From positions 9,500,121 through 9,564,120 of the forward strand of contig JABAKD010000016.1 of assembly GCA_012845835.1 (NCBI GenBank): 64,000 nt of DNA, in the 5' to 3' direction. Source of the DNA: Undaria pinnatifida. Taxonomy: Eukaryota; Sar; Phaeophyceae; Laminariales; Alariaceae. The notes beneath the pieces were generated by a model. That model was given only the letters and a program-made list of their open reading frames with translations. It was not told where the DNA came from and did not search any database. Within the stretch, counting starts at the first letter, position 1. Every line of letters begins with the position of its first letter. Of this stretch, positions 10,796-20,533 are shown piece by piece. The position numbers were made by a program, and so were the translations under genes.

Positions 10796-11211
10796 GCCAT
10801 CTCTGGACTCGGGCGTTGTGGTTCCCCACTTTGCCTATGCTTTCCAGAGCCTTGTGGTCTGAGAATATTCGGAACTTGGTGCCCCAAAGGTAGCCGCGGA
10901 GGCGCTTGAGAGCCCAGACGATGCTGCCAACCTCCAAATCGAGAGGAGTCCAATGCCTTTCCGAGTCGAGCGTAGCTCGGCTGATGTACGCGATGGGTTT
11001 TATGGAGCCGTCCGTCTGCTCCTGTTCGAGAGCGGCTCCGAACCCGTCGATGCAGGCATCGCAGTACACGTGAAACGGGCGTGTGCCGTCGGCGACGGCG
11101 TCCCAATCAGGGAAACGAGAACCGACGGGATCGTGAGCTCCGCCAAGATTTCTCTCACCAACTTTTCCATAGCAGGCGTGGAGGCAAACTTTACCCCCTT
11201 CCGACCCGGTA
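10796..11211 (-). pseudogene. Ty3/gypsy RNase H domain (inverted segment)
   Basis: Read on the minus strand the segment starts with GVKFASTPAMEKLVREILAE, the RT/RNase H connection, shifts frame by one base near 11100, then gives FHVYCDACIDGFGAALEQ, IKPIAYISRATLDSERHW, LDLEVGSIVWALKRLRGYL and FRIFSDHKALE, and ends at NARVQRW. These are the classic blocks of a gypsy RNase H: the first catalytic Asp in YCDA, the Glu in LDLE and the Asp in SDHKAL. RNase H removes the RNA strand during reverse transcription. The frameshift, the missing domain end and the inverted orientation relative to the RT piece show it is dead. Confidence 0.88.
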
Positions 11212-11510
11212 TCGCATGTTCGGACGATTCGCTCCCTCTTTGAACGCCTTCGAAAGCACAATCTCAAGCTTTCCCCCTCGAAGGCGCGTTTGGGCGCCAC
11301 CGATGCGAACTTTCTAGGCCACTCCATTTCTCCAGCGGGCCCACGCCGAAATGCGGAAAAAGTGTCGGCATTGACCAATATGCCGATGCCCACTGACGTC
11401 AAGCAGGTGCGCGCACTTATGGGTGATATCAACTATTACCGCAATTTTTTGCCCGACTTATCGAAGAGACTTCGTCCAATTAACGCGCTCCTTCGGAAGG
11501 TCCTTTTACG
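11212..11510 (+). pseudogene. Ty3/gypsy reverse transcriptase, thumb/connection part
   Basis: Plus-strand translation starts with HVRTIRSLFERLRKHNLKLS, then SPSKARLGATDANFLGHSIS, KVSALTNMPMPTDVKQVRAL, MGDINYYRNFLPDLSKRLRP and ends at INALLRKV. This is the region just after the RT catalytic palm: the FLGH-IS, P-P-T and NYYR-F-P-S signatures. It breaks off at LLRK, exactly where the minus-strand RNase H piece begins (GVKF). Palm and fingers are absent. It is a fragment without a start codon. Confidence 0.88.
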
Positions 11511-11819
11511 TACCGGAAGGGGGTCTATTTCCTATATAGGAGATAGACTAAGGGTACGGTAGGGGGCCTATTTCCTTTTTTTTCGGTGGCTCGGGCTACT
11601 CGCGCGAGTAACCCGTCTCGGTCCCTTCGCGGTCTCAAGCTTTTCGTACCGTTTTAAACTTGCAAAACCAATGATCCGCGATGAATGGAAGGGCAAGCTG
11701 CGCTGCGGCAAAAAAAAACGCGTTCGTGAAGTGCTCTTGTGCGCGAGGTACGGAATCACTCGTGCGCGTCAACCAGATCCGGTACTGAACCCCCCCCCCC
11801 CCCCCCCTGAACATGCCCC
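11511..11819. other. No supportable gene
   Basis: Contains a short inverted GGGTCTATTTCCTATATAGG motif and a C15 run at 11790. Nothing else recognisable. Confidence 0.3.
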
Positions 11820-12000
11820 CTGGTTCTTGGAAGGATGCAGTTCACCCTTCGTGTGACTCGCCGAACACCTCACGGAGCTTCGCGCTTGGTACAAGCAATG
11901 TCTGCCTGGTTGGTGAAAACCCGACGTGCTCCGTCCCGGCATAGTAGGGGATGCGAGGGTCTATGGTCGTAGGACTACACGGCCATGCACAAACTGACTA
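11820..12000 (+). mobile_element. Family D repeat
   Basis: About 180 bp recurring in inverted orientation at 44100-44290, with shorter copies at 24765-24860, 24900-24945, 43965-44060 and 44660-44755. The core is TCTGCCTGGTTGGTGAAAAC, CCGACGTGCTCCGTCCCGG, GATGCGAGGGTCTATGG and CGGCCATGCA. At least six copies make it a small mobile or satellite-like family. Confidence 0.65.
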
Positions 12001-12089
12001 AACCCCCCCCTCCCCCGCTTCCGTGACCTTGATGCTACAGTAGAGCGAGGATCCTCCGAAACCGAATATATATAGTTGCACCTCAACGC

Positions 12090-13395
12090 TGGCACATACA
12101 TGTTGTGTCTAGCCGTCACACCAGCCATGACACTCACCGTTAATCTAGCCGTTACGCTGACGGTTACTCTTGATCGTTTTACACCACTATATCCGTTTCA
12201 CTAACCGCGTTATACTCACTCACCAAATGCACAAAGTTACGCACAAACTTCTGCTGATAAACAAACCGTCAGAACTCCCGGCGGGCTACGCTGACAACCA
12301 GCTACACTTATCCGTTCCTCCAACCGTCACCCTATCCGTCTCACCAAAACCGTTACAACTCGCCAAGATACGCAAGCCAATACAGAAACCGCTCACGCAT
12401 TCAACGATCGCGGTATAACTTTTTCCTGTCTTAAACGGTTTCCGGCGGGAAACGGGGCTCCTCAACCCCCCAAAAAAACGTCGGAAATTCGTTCTTTTTT
12501 GGCACGATTTCCATGAGTACCTATTGTAGGTCATCGGATTGCTTCATCCGGTATCATAAACAAGTTTTAGATTTTTTTCCGAATTAGTTTTTGGGGGAGA
12601 TTTTTAAGCTCTCCTTAATCCCTTTAGGGCCCTAAAACCCCTCCCTATGCTAGTTCCAAGTATTTTTGTCCCCCAAACGGGTTTCCAGCTGTAAAGGCGT
12701 TTCGTGGAGAACCTTAGAAATACAATGGTGCACCTGCACCGTCGCATGTGACCGGCTACTAAAGCACCCGTTACACCCCCGGTTACACTACACTTACCGG
12801 CACACCAACAGTTAGACTGGACGTTACGGTTTTGATACAACAACCAACCGTAACACGAGCCGCTACACTATCCATTTCACTCACACCGTTGGATTAAGCG
12901 ATACCAGGCACATTAAATGTTACTCTTACCGCTCCACCAACCGTTATACTTGCGGCTGAACTAACCGGTATTTTGCACTAGCCGGGGTATCCTACTGCAA
13001 CTGTTACACAGGCCGTTACACGAAAACGGTTACATTAACGGCTGTACTAACGGCTACTAGGTGCGCCATAACCGGCGATACACTAACCGTTACACGAACC
13101 GTTACACTGGCTGTTACACTCGCCGTCACAATAAACCGTTACACATGCGGTGAAACTGACTAGCATTGTGCTTCGCGGTACACTAACCGTAACAATATCC
13201 GTTAAACTAACCGTTACACTGGCGTTCGGTTGCGCTAACCGTTACACTGATCACTGCACTGACCGTTACGCTGGCGTTCAGTTGCGCCAACCGTTACACT
13301 GATCACTACACTGACCGCTCCACTGACTGTTACACCACCAGCCGGTACACCAACCGTTGCACTATCAATAACCGCCACCCGAAACTGCGTACTCA
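12090..13395 (+). repeat. Degenerate 12-bp minisatellite, unit ACCGTTACACTA
   Basis: Dozens of variants of (A)ACCGTTACACT follow one another, with CCGTCAC, CCGCTAC and similar mutations. Because the unit is 12 nt, one frame tends to read Thr-Val-Thr-Leu repeats, which explains the short ORFs here. A family E element has inserted at 12613-12703 within a repeat-free block (12425-12760). Confidence 0.8.
12613..12703 (-). mobile_element. Family E mini-element (about 90 bp)
   Basis: Same sequence as 20220-20306 and the reverse complement of 17583-17671 and 58358-58446: CCCTTTAGGGCCC start, CCAAGTATTTTTGTCCCC centre, GGGTTTCCAGCTGTAAAGG end. Its ends are inverted (AACCCCTTTA in the best copy, TAAAGGGGTT at the other side). 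Confidence 0.7.
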
Positions 13396-14764
13396 CCTTT
13401 TTTTTTACTGACAGTTTACACTAAACATTACACTATTAATAGCGTGTTTGCGAATACCACGGTGTTTGCGATTTTTTTTTCCAAGCTCTGTTGAGTTGGA
13501 AAAAATGTAAAGAAAAAATAGCATTGAAAAACCGACGAACACCATAACCCAAGGCCAACCAATCCACGAAAACCTTACAGGCTGGCTCAAGCTTGAAGGC
13601 GGAAAATGGCTCCCCCACGAATGACGCTCGCAAAATCTAGTCGAAGGATAAATATTACGAACCCCCATGGAGGCAGATAGTGGCCACAGACGGCGTAACA
13701 GGAAGGGGTTAGGATAAGCAAACATTTTTTATGTAATACGTGTGGAAGAACCGTAACGAGCGCCCAAATGCTGGAGGTGTGTGTCTATACCAGGAGTAGG
13801 AACGGTGCTCCGTCTCGAAAGGATTGCGTGGTCAATGAATGGTCAAATGACTAAGGCAAGCAACAAATGAGTACGCCCCCCCCCCCCCCCGCCCCATGAC
13901 CAGTGGAGGAGGGTGACATGGCCAGTTTTGTTGTTAACGGCCTCGGGCTGCCTGTAGGAGCAAAACGCGTATCGACCAATGACAGGCCGTCAATGTTTTC
14001 ACCTATACTAAGGCTGTTCCAAGCGGGGGTCGAAAACAAACTTGCGCCACGTTTTGCGCGAACCGGTTGGAGGTACTCCGAAGCATGTCTGTAGAATTTT
14101 TGGCGCAAAACAAATCGAAGATCTCTGACCTGCGGCGAGATGCCCAATATTAAGCAGAATATAACGAAAAAAACGGGTCCTACACTAGAAAAAACAAGTA
14201 ATCTAAAGGTATCTTAACCCATTTTTACGCGCACAAATCCAAATGTCCACGCCGTTTTCGAGAGATAGACAATGACATTTTGCACACGTGTTCTATAGGC
14301 CCATCCCGAGGTCTGACCTCCGGGTGTGTTTTTTCATCTGTTTTCGTTTTCGCCGAAAACATTTGGTCTAAGATGGTCCTATTTTTCTACAAAATCCTGA
14401 CTGGACGAAAAATCAGGCAAACAAACAAGGAAACCCCGACAGGTGAGGTGTTTGCGATGGCACATAGAAGACGTGGGCAAAATTTCACAGTGTCCGAATC
14501 GAAGAAAACGGCGTGGACGTTCGCCGGGGAATAAATTCCCGTCGTTTAACTCAAACCAGCCCGTATACGTAGGTTAACGAGAACAAAAAAAATAGTAAAA
14601 CGGTAGGAAAAAAAATCTCGAACCTAGTTTTTCGTTGATCTTTCAGGTGTTGGGCTGGCCTTGGATCGTGACACTCGACAGTTTCGATACTATTCTTAAC
14701 ACATTTTCGTACCCAACTTCCTGCTACCCAATCAAAATCGGTACCTTGTACCTGGCACATCTTA
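13396..14764. other. No supportable gene
   Basis: Moderate GC, several short ORFs on both strands without motifs. A C16 run is at 13875-13892. Confidence 0.35.
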
Positions 14765-15060
14765 AACGCCCTTCTGACCGTTCCACTGACCGTTCCAATG
14801 ACCGTTACGCACACTAGCCGGAATTTTGGTTTCTACACACATTTTACCTTCAGCTTGGAACCATCGAAGGTTAAGGTTGCACTACCCGTTACACCAAAGT
14901 TCGCTATAATACTAGCCGTCACACCTACATTTACACTATCCGCTACGCCAATGGTTACACACCAACCGGTACAATATTAATAGCCGTTACACACTCCAAC
15001 CGTTAAACCAATCGGTACGTTAGCCGCTGTACCGGTCGTTCTACTAAACTGCTTGGTTTA
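14765..15060 (+). repeat. Second block of the 12-bp minisatellite
   Basis: Same ACCGTTACAC-type units as 12090-13395, more diverged (CCGTTCCACTGA, CCGTCACACCTA). The two blocks probably derive from one array. Confidence 0.7.
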
Positions 15061-15092
15061 GGAAACATATTGGTTGTGGTCACCGTGCCTTC

Positions 15093-15266
15093 TTGGCGCC
15101 AGTTCTGGCCAAGGTACTAGCATGTGGTAGCTGCTGGTAGAGAACCGCTGCACGAAGCTTTTTGTGGGCATGTTCTCACGTCGGTGCCAGTACTGGTCAA
15201 GGTACGAGCATGTGGTAGCTGCTGGTAAATAAATGCTGCATGAAGCTTTTTGTGGGCGTTTTCTCA
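15093..15266 (+). repeat. Two-copy tandem repeat, about 87 bp
   Basis: GGTGCCAGTACTGGTCAAGG, AGCATGTGGTAGCTGCTGGT and GAAGCTTTTTGTGGGC occur twice in the same order at about 15096-15178 and 15182-15266. Confidence 0.75.
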
Positions 15267-15552
15267 CGGAACCACCGGGTTTGCTTTGTTGTCGGACAAT
15301 ATATCATACACATGGCGAGGTTCGGGCTTGAGCTTGATTTTTCATATTTATGGCACTCAGAGTTCAGCGCCGTTCCCCGAACCCGTCCCGTAGGCGTGAA
15401 AAAAGCGTTGGGATTTCCACCACCATAGACTATAGGCTCTTCTTTAGGTTTCGTATTGGGTATCTGATACTGTTCGACGTATATACACGGGTAGGGTCAG
15501 TCTAGAGCACATAACCTTTTTTAATCTCTCCTCTTAAGGAGCTGTGTGTTTT

Positions 15553-15685
15553 TCCTTCCTTCCTTCCTTCCTTCCTTCCTTCCTTCCTTCCTTCCTTCCT
15601 TCCTTCCTTCCTTCCTTCCTTCCTTCCTTCCTTCCTTCCTTCCTTCCTTCCTTCCTTCCTTCCTTCCTTCCTCCCTTCCTTCCTT
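15553..15685 (+). repeat. (TTCC)n microsatellite
   Basis: About 33 nearly uninterrupted TTCC units. It produces long Pro/Ser/Phe ORFs on one strand and Glu/Gly/Arg/Lys ORFs on the other, which are not genes. Confidence 0.97.
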
Positions 15686-15830
15686 CGCTTGATCTCTTTT
15701 TTGGGCTTGTGCAACTCCTCTTGCGTGTGTACCGGTGATGTTTTGGCTCCCCCGTGTTGGTCTCGCTATTTTGCGCTTCCTGTGCATCTGCGGTTGGCGT
15801 GTTGCCTCCTTTTCGTTTGGATACGCACAG

Positions 15831-15886
15831 GATGGGATGCCAAGTTGGTCCGTGGTAAACTGGTGTTCGTCGACCACGTCACAAAG
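15831..15886 (+). CDS. WW domain, N-terminal half (split exon)
   Basis: The exon encodes GWDAKLVRGKLVFVDHVTK and would continue at 19216 with TTQWENP, giving a complete WW domain of the Nedd4/YAP type: first Trp, the aromatic/aliphatic pair VF, the conserved His in DH, then TTQW with the second Trp. WW domains bind proline-rich peptides, most often PPxY. The acceptor ACGCACAG precedes GA-TGG, as in every other WW exon in this window (phase 1). The donor is AAAG followed by GTAAGT, a textbook 5' splice site, and cuts the domain at phase 0. The intron would be 3.3 kb. The exon is only 56 nt, so the call rests on the splice sites and on the fit with the second half. Upstream exons of the gene were not identified. 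Confidence 0.65.
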
Positions 15887-15968
15887 GTAAGTCGAACGCC
15901 GATGCGATGTGCTCGTAAGTTCCAAGTCCGGATGGCCTGACCGCCACGCGACGGTCGGATGAGGCTCT

Positions 15969-16340
15969 TTACATTCGCTGTACTAAAGGACAGAGCGAGG
16001 GGGAGAGAGCCGGAGTGCTCTTCCTATCTATCCAAGTACTAAATGCCAAATATACCCAGCAAACTTGCTCATGGAACGCCTGGGAAGTTATGCAAATTCT
16101 GTACAACATGTTAAACATCGTCATTTTGCTGGTCTCTCGGACCCAAGCGAACACGGTGGACAGTTTTGCTAAAATGAGCGCTTTCACCACACCGTCGAAG
16201 GCATGTTCAAGAGCTCGAAAAAAAGTGTCAATCTCGTACGAAACATTAATTGGCTTTTTGTGACCTCTCTCTCTGCAGTGGTTTATCAAATACATTCCGG
16301 CGTTTTGGTTTAACTCGCCGTTGTTCGTGTATCGGATCAT
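15969..16340 (-). CDS. Unrecognised 123-codon ORF nested in the WW intron
   Basis: Minus-strand ORF starting ATG at 16340 with amphipathic stretches (ALEHAFDGVVKALILAKL; MFNMLYRICITSQAF). I do not recognise it. The opposite strand offers a rival reading: acceptor CTCTCTCTCTGCAG at 16278, then WFIKYIPAFWFNSPLFVYRI and a donor CAG/GTAGCG at 16372, with an open frame upstream as well. At most one strand is likely to be coding, and neither is proven. Confidence 0.25.
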   Translation of the reverse strand: MIRYTNNGELNQNAGMYLINHCRERGHKKPINVSYEIDTFFRALEHAFDGVVKALILAKLSTVFAWVRETSKMTMFNMLYRICITSQAFHEQVCWVYLAFSTWIDRKSTPALSPSLCPLVQRM

Positions 16341-16552
16341 TCGGGGATCGGTAGTGGAGCGCCTCGCCTCAGGTAGCGATGTCAGTCGGCGCTGCTTGTA
16401 GGCTCCAGCTTCATTTGATTGTCCTTTTGTCCAACCGCGCTGGCCTCTCCCTCCAAGTTTTCCAAACTGATCTCGAATGAAAGCAGGGCTTTTGTTAGGT
16501 CATGGCCCGACCCACGGATCACGCCAGGAAGTTCTCAACATGCGAGGCTCGA

Positions 16553-16835
16553 GTCGGGTCGGGTCGGGTCGGGTCGGGTCGGGTCGGGTCGGGTCGGGTC
16601 GGGTCGGGTCGGGTCGGGTCGGGTCGGGTCGGGTCGGGTCGGGTCGGGTCGGGTCGGGTCGGGTCGGGTCGGGTCGAGTCGGGTCGGGTCGGGTCGGGTC
16701 GGGTCGAGTCGGGTCGGGTCGGGTCGGGTCGGGTCGGGTCGGGTCGGGTCGAGTCCGGTCGGGTCCGGTCGGGTCCGGTCGGGTCGGGTCGGGTCGGGTC
16801 GGATCGGATCCGGTCGGGTCGGATCGGAAGAAACC
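16553..16835 (+). repeat. (GGGTC)n pentanucleotide array
   Basis: About 55 units of GGGTC with occasional GAGTC, CGGTC and GATCG variants, flanked by CCCGACCCACG and CTGACTCGACTC. All three plus frames read the same Gly-Arg-Val-Gly-Ser type repeat because the unit is five bases, so the ORFs are artefacts. Degenerate relatives occur at 29140-29310 and 30070-30200. Confidence 0.97.
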
Positions 16836-16879
16836 TCGCGGGTCGGGACGAGTTAGTTACCCTGACTCGACTCGACCTG

Positions 16880-17582
16880 ACCCGTGAAAACTTGTGAATG
16901 AAAGGGGTAAAATGCCGGCATCAATCGCATGTTACGGCAGCGGGAGTAGCGCCGGAATTTAGAGGAGGCCAAACCCTTGAGGCTTGAGAACCTCCCCATC
17001 TCTGTACCTTACCCCGAACATATTTTAATTTAGAGGGGGGGGGAACAACCGCAACCCAACGAATAGTCCCATTTGGCCTATACTATACCATGGTACGTAT
17101 TTATCGCCTATACGATAGTATTGTACAAACACAAAGTTTTGTTGTTGTTGTTGTTTTTAAAGTTATTTTTAAATACGTCAGCTGCGAGTTTGCTTCGCCA
17201 AATTTATGGGGTCGAGGTGCACTCACATCTTCGCAGCGAGCTGCGTGATACACCGGCCGCTCGTACTGCCTTTTAAAGGCAAAATGCCACTCTTTTTTGA
17301 ACACGTATTTGGCTCCCTATTATACGGATGTCGACGGCGGCCGTGTGGAACATACAACAACAAAATGATGTCAATCAACAATAATAAAAATAATGGCAGC
17401 AAGTCATACGTACTCCATCCCAAGGCAGTGAGTTGGTATTTCACTCCGACTGCAGACTTGAGACTATTGACAGAGTAGGGGGAGGTACTCCCCATTTCAC
17501 CGCCGGGTTACGAGACACAGCAGCAGCAGTAGCCCATGATGAGGCGGGAGGGGGGGATTTCTTCGTTGTACGATTTTGCGCT
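16880..17582. other. No supportable gene (WW intron)
   Basis: Lies inside the proposed intron between the two WW halves. Contains a G10 run and GTT repeats but no recognisable element. Confidence 0.35.
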
Positions 17583-17671
17583 CAACCCCTCTACAGCTGG
17601 AAAGCCGTTTTTTGGGGGAAATTACTTGGGATTAGTTTCAGGGGTTGGTTTTGGGGGTTCTAAAGGGGTTA
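17583..17671 (+). mobile_element. Family E mini-element
   Basis: Reverse complement of the copies at 12613 and 20220: AACCCCTCTACAGCTGG start, AAATTACTTGGGATTAG centre, CTAAAGGGGTTAAA end. No coding capacity. Confidence 0.7.
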
Positions 17672-17719
17672 AATTATTATTTGATCAAAAATCAACAGTT
17701 TTTTTTTTTTCTTTTTAAT

Positions 17720-18167
17720 GACTGCCGCGGTAGAGGTAGCCCTTGTTAGCTTTAAAAAAACATATACCAGGTATTTTCTTCTCTGTAAAATGCCCTGAAC
17801 CCACGACCGTCGGAACGTCAAAACAAAAAAAAACTTGTTTTTTGCAAAAAAAACGAGAGGAGGGGGCATTCATTTGACTACGATAGAATGTACTCTAAAC
17901 AGGCACCCTTTTTTTTTGTCCGAAATTCCTCGATTCAGAGCTTTAGGACACCTCTCCCAAGTTCACATGGATTTGTTGGGAGAGAAAAAAAAAATGCTGT
18001 GAACCGAATGAAAAAATCCCATGGCCAACGAGAATCACGCAACAAAAAAAAAAATGTGTCCCATCATTTATTTATTTTCCGACAATTTTGGGTTTATCCA
18101 GGAGGCCCGTCATTCAAAAAACATTTACGCCAAAAAACGGTATACCTCTATCGTAGCACGCGTCTTC
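17720..18167 (+). mobile_element. Family B MITE
   Basis: Starts near CTGCCGCGGTAGAGGTAGCC and ends in CGGTATACCTCTATCGTAGC. The start is a mutated reverse complement of the end. The right third contains the family's diagnostic block CGACAATTTTGGGTTTA..GGCCCGTCATTC..ACGCCAAAAAACGG, also found at 20440 and many times at 23.5-24.5 kb. It carries TACCAGGTA at 17765. Confidence 0.6.
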
Positions 18168-18484
18168 TTTTTGTTTTTTCTTGGTGTTCAACCTGGGCCA
18201 CGGGGGTTTGGTGAATAGTTGTGTCTGTACTTTTCGGCCTTTCTTTGCTAAAAACAATCCATTTTGGGGGTGAATTACTATGTATGCAGATTGCTTTCCG
18301 TCGGTGAAACCAGTCCCTTTTTGGGTGAGTTACTATACAGCGCTTTCCGTCGGTGAACCAATCCATATTTGGGTGAGTTTACTATGCAGAGCTTTCCGTC
18401 GGTGAGGAGGGCCGGAAACAAAAATATTTCCAAATGCATATACGAAGTATATCGTGTGTTAATTTAAACTCCTCTCGTCATTGT

Positions 18485-18580
18485 CAAAAAAATCAGGTGT
18501 ATCACACATCTCTTGCAGAGATAGATGAGGGTCGAACCCTAAATTTATCGAACTTTCACAGCTGACGTGTTTGGACGAAA
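18485..18580 (-). repeat. Possible family A fragment
   Basis: AGGTGTATCACACATCTCTTGCAGAG-like sequence followed by CTTTCACAGCTGACGTGTTTGG mirrors the family A right end in order and spacing but is strongly diverged. Confidence 0.35.
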
Positions 18581-18704
18581 AAACAAGAAAAAATAAAATA
18601 AAAAAAATGGTGGACCTCTCTATCGTCTCATGCGTCTATAGATCTAAGAAGAGCTCCTCCAGCAAAGAGCCTCAGAAGAAGCTGCAGACACACCTTAGTA
18701 GAGC

Positions 18705-18965
18705 CATACCACGGTAGGAGTTGCCTTTTTTAGGAGGCTTTTTAGGGGTGCCAAGCGTTTCTGACCCCGGTCGAACTCCTTTATTTAATAGTGTGGAGCT
18801 ATCGGATAGCATGCTGTTTCTCCACGAGTATGTTTGTGCTAGGACTGCTGTAGCGCGTAGACATGCTGGTCGGGTCGCGCGAGCGAGTGTCTTGGAAGGC
18901 ATGTTTCGGCGATGGTGAGATATTAACCTGCTCGTGTTAGTAGCTCAGAAATTTCTTAGAATCTT
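18705..18965 (-). mobile_element. Family C MITE-like repeat, diverged
   Basis: Reverse complement of the element at 7528: CCACGGTAGGAGTTGC start, GGAAGGCATGTTTCGG, GGTGAGATATTAACCTGCTCG and AGAAATTTCTTAG near the end. Confidence 0.5.
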
Positions 18966-19215
18966 CTCCTTCACCCCCTATCTTGGGATGAGTCCCTTAT
19001 CTTCTGTACTAGTAGTGGCCTGCCCTAGGTACTTCCCTACTGTAGCATGCGCCCTCCTACGCCCAACACGCTGGATAAACTGAACGGGCAACTAGGCCAA
19101 CGACCCCCCCCCCCCCCCCCCCTCCCCCCAGCTCACACCCTTCTCGCTTCCGTTGCCAACACGGTTTCTCGACACGCGGCACGAAAAAAAACAAAAAAAA
19201 AAAAAACAAATGAAG

Positions 19216-19393
19216 ACGACCCAGTGGGAAAATCCAGTGACGGGAGAAGTACCAGCCATGCCTGTGGCTGAGGTGACACGTCGCCCGAGCAGCCCGGAGG
19301 CCTCGGTACCGATGTGCACCGGTAGATCGTGCGACAAGCCGGCAGATCCAGGGAATATCGAAGCAGCAACACGCACGGAGTCTCCTCCCGCAG
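19216..19393 (+). CDS. WW domain, C-terminal half plus linker
   Basis: The exon begins ACG ACC CAG TGG GAA AAT CCA (TTQWENP), the end of a WW domain, and continues as a Ser/Pro/Glu-rich linker (PVTGEVPAMPVAEV ... TESPPAG). It starts in phase 0, matching the donor at 15886, and ends in phase 1 at CCGCAG/GTAACG. The ending Ser-Pro-Pro-Ala-Gly and its donor closely resemble the linker exon at 35908. The acceptor side is unusual: the bases before it are an A-rich run (19185-19209) followed by ATGAAG rather than a pyrimidine tract, so the exact border is uncertain. Linker sequences of this kind separate WW domains in multi-WW adaptors. Confidence 0.55.
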
Positions 19394-19470
19394 GTAACGA
19401 GGATTCACAAAGCGGCACAGCGCGAAGCCGGGGGGGGTGGGGGTGGGGGGGGGGGGGGGGACGGCGGCGG

Positions 19471-19700
19471 TCGGGAAGGATACAGAAAAGGCACACACGG
19501 GCGGCCGCTTCGTGCTGTATTTAGTTGTGCTCTACAACACCAAGGGCTGTTTCTGAGTTTTCGCTAGACGTTGCGCTTGGTGAGGGGGTCGGGCAGGATA
19601 CAGAAAAGGCACACACAGGCGGCCGCTTCGTGCTTTAGTTAGTTGCGCTCTACAATATACCAAGGGCTGTTTTTGAGTGTTCGCTAGAGGATTGTGCTCG
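19471..19700 (+). repeat. Two-copy tandem repeat, about 115 bp
   Basis: GATACAGAAAAGGCACACAC, GGCGGCCGCTTCGTGCT, CCAAGGGCTGTTT and GTTCGCTAGA-type blocks occur twice in the same order. G-runs lie on both sides (19444-19460 and 19775-19803). Confidence 0.8.
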
Positions 19701-20151
19701 GTACACTACCACCGACAGGTCGTTATAAGTCTTTCGTTGGGTTATAGCTACTGCGGATGGAGGCGGATACAATGCGGGGGGGGGGGGGGGGGGGGGGGGG
19801 GGGCGGTAGGGTGAGGCTAACCATCCATCGACAAAACCTTCGGTGCAGGCGCACTGTGATTTTTCTAAGGCACCATTTTTGACCTCTCAAGAGGGTGGTC
19901 ACTCGAGGAGATGTATACCTCACGCAAAAACTAATTAGTCCAATTGGTTTAGGTATACATACAACGAACAATGATTGATTGGCCAAAAAAAACAATAACG
20001 ATAATTCTGACCATTTTTTTGGGTTAAGAAGGCAACGTTTCAGTAAAAATAGAAAAGCGCTGCCTGTATCGTAGCATGCTGCGTCGAATCGTTTTTCGTG
20101 AGACTTGGTCACTTTGACAAGCTCTATACCTCTCGCGTTAAAACTGATCTG

Positions 20152-20533
20152 CGAGGCGTGCTACGATAAAAAGCGCACCGATTTTTTTTTTTTCTGAGGT
20201 TTCCTCAATTTGGGAGCTCAACCCCTTTAGAGCCCCCAAACCCCTCCCTATACTAAATCCAAGTAATTTTGTCCCCAAAAACGGGTTTCCAGTTGTAAAG
20301 GGGTTAAGACCTTCTCGCCCAAAAAACTGATTTGGAGAAAAAAATAACTGCAACTGCCAACGCGGGGTGATAAAATCCTATGTCCTACGTAGTAGGTACA
20401 CGACGAGAATGATGGGGGGAAAAAAATGGCCCATTATTTTTTTTTTTCCCGGCGATTTTGGGTTTAGGAGCCCCGTCATTCAGAAACCATTTTCGCCAAA
20501 AAAAAGGTATGCCTCTATCGTGTAGCACTCGTC
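20152..20533 (+). mobile_element. Family B MITE, complete, with nested family E
   Basis: Begins GAGGCGTGCTACGATA and ends TGCCTCTATCGTGTAGCAC, roughly inverted ends. Near the right end it carries the diagnostic CGATTTTGGGTTTAGG, CCCCGTCATTCAGAAACC and CGCCAAAAAA blocks. A family E element (20220-20306) sits inside the left half, showing one mobile element nested in another. About 380 bp, non-coding. Confidence 0.7.

Noticed and set aside
15521-15925. Glu-Gly-Arg-Lys repeat protein
   Set aside because: Antisense translation of the (TTCC)n microsatellite.
16419-16897. Three overlapping Gly-Arg-Val-Ser ORFs
   Set aside because: A 5-bp repeat gives the same open peptide in all frames; no real gene.
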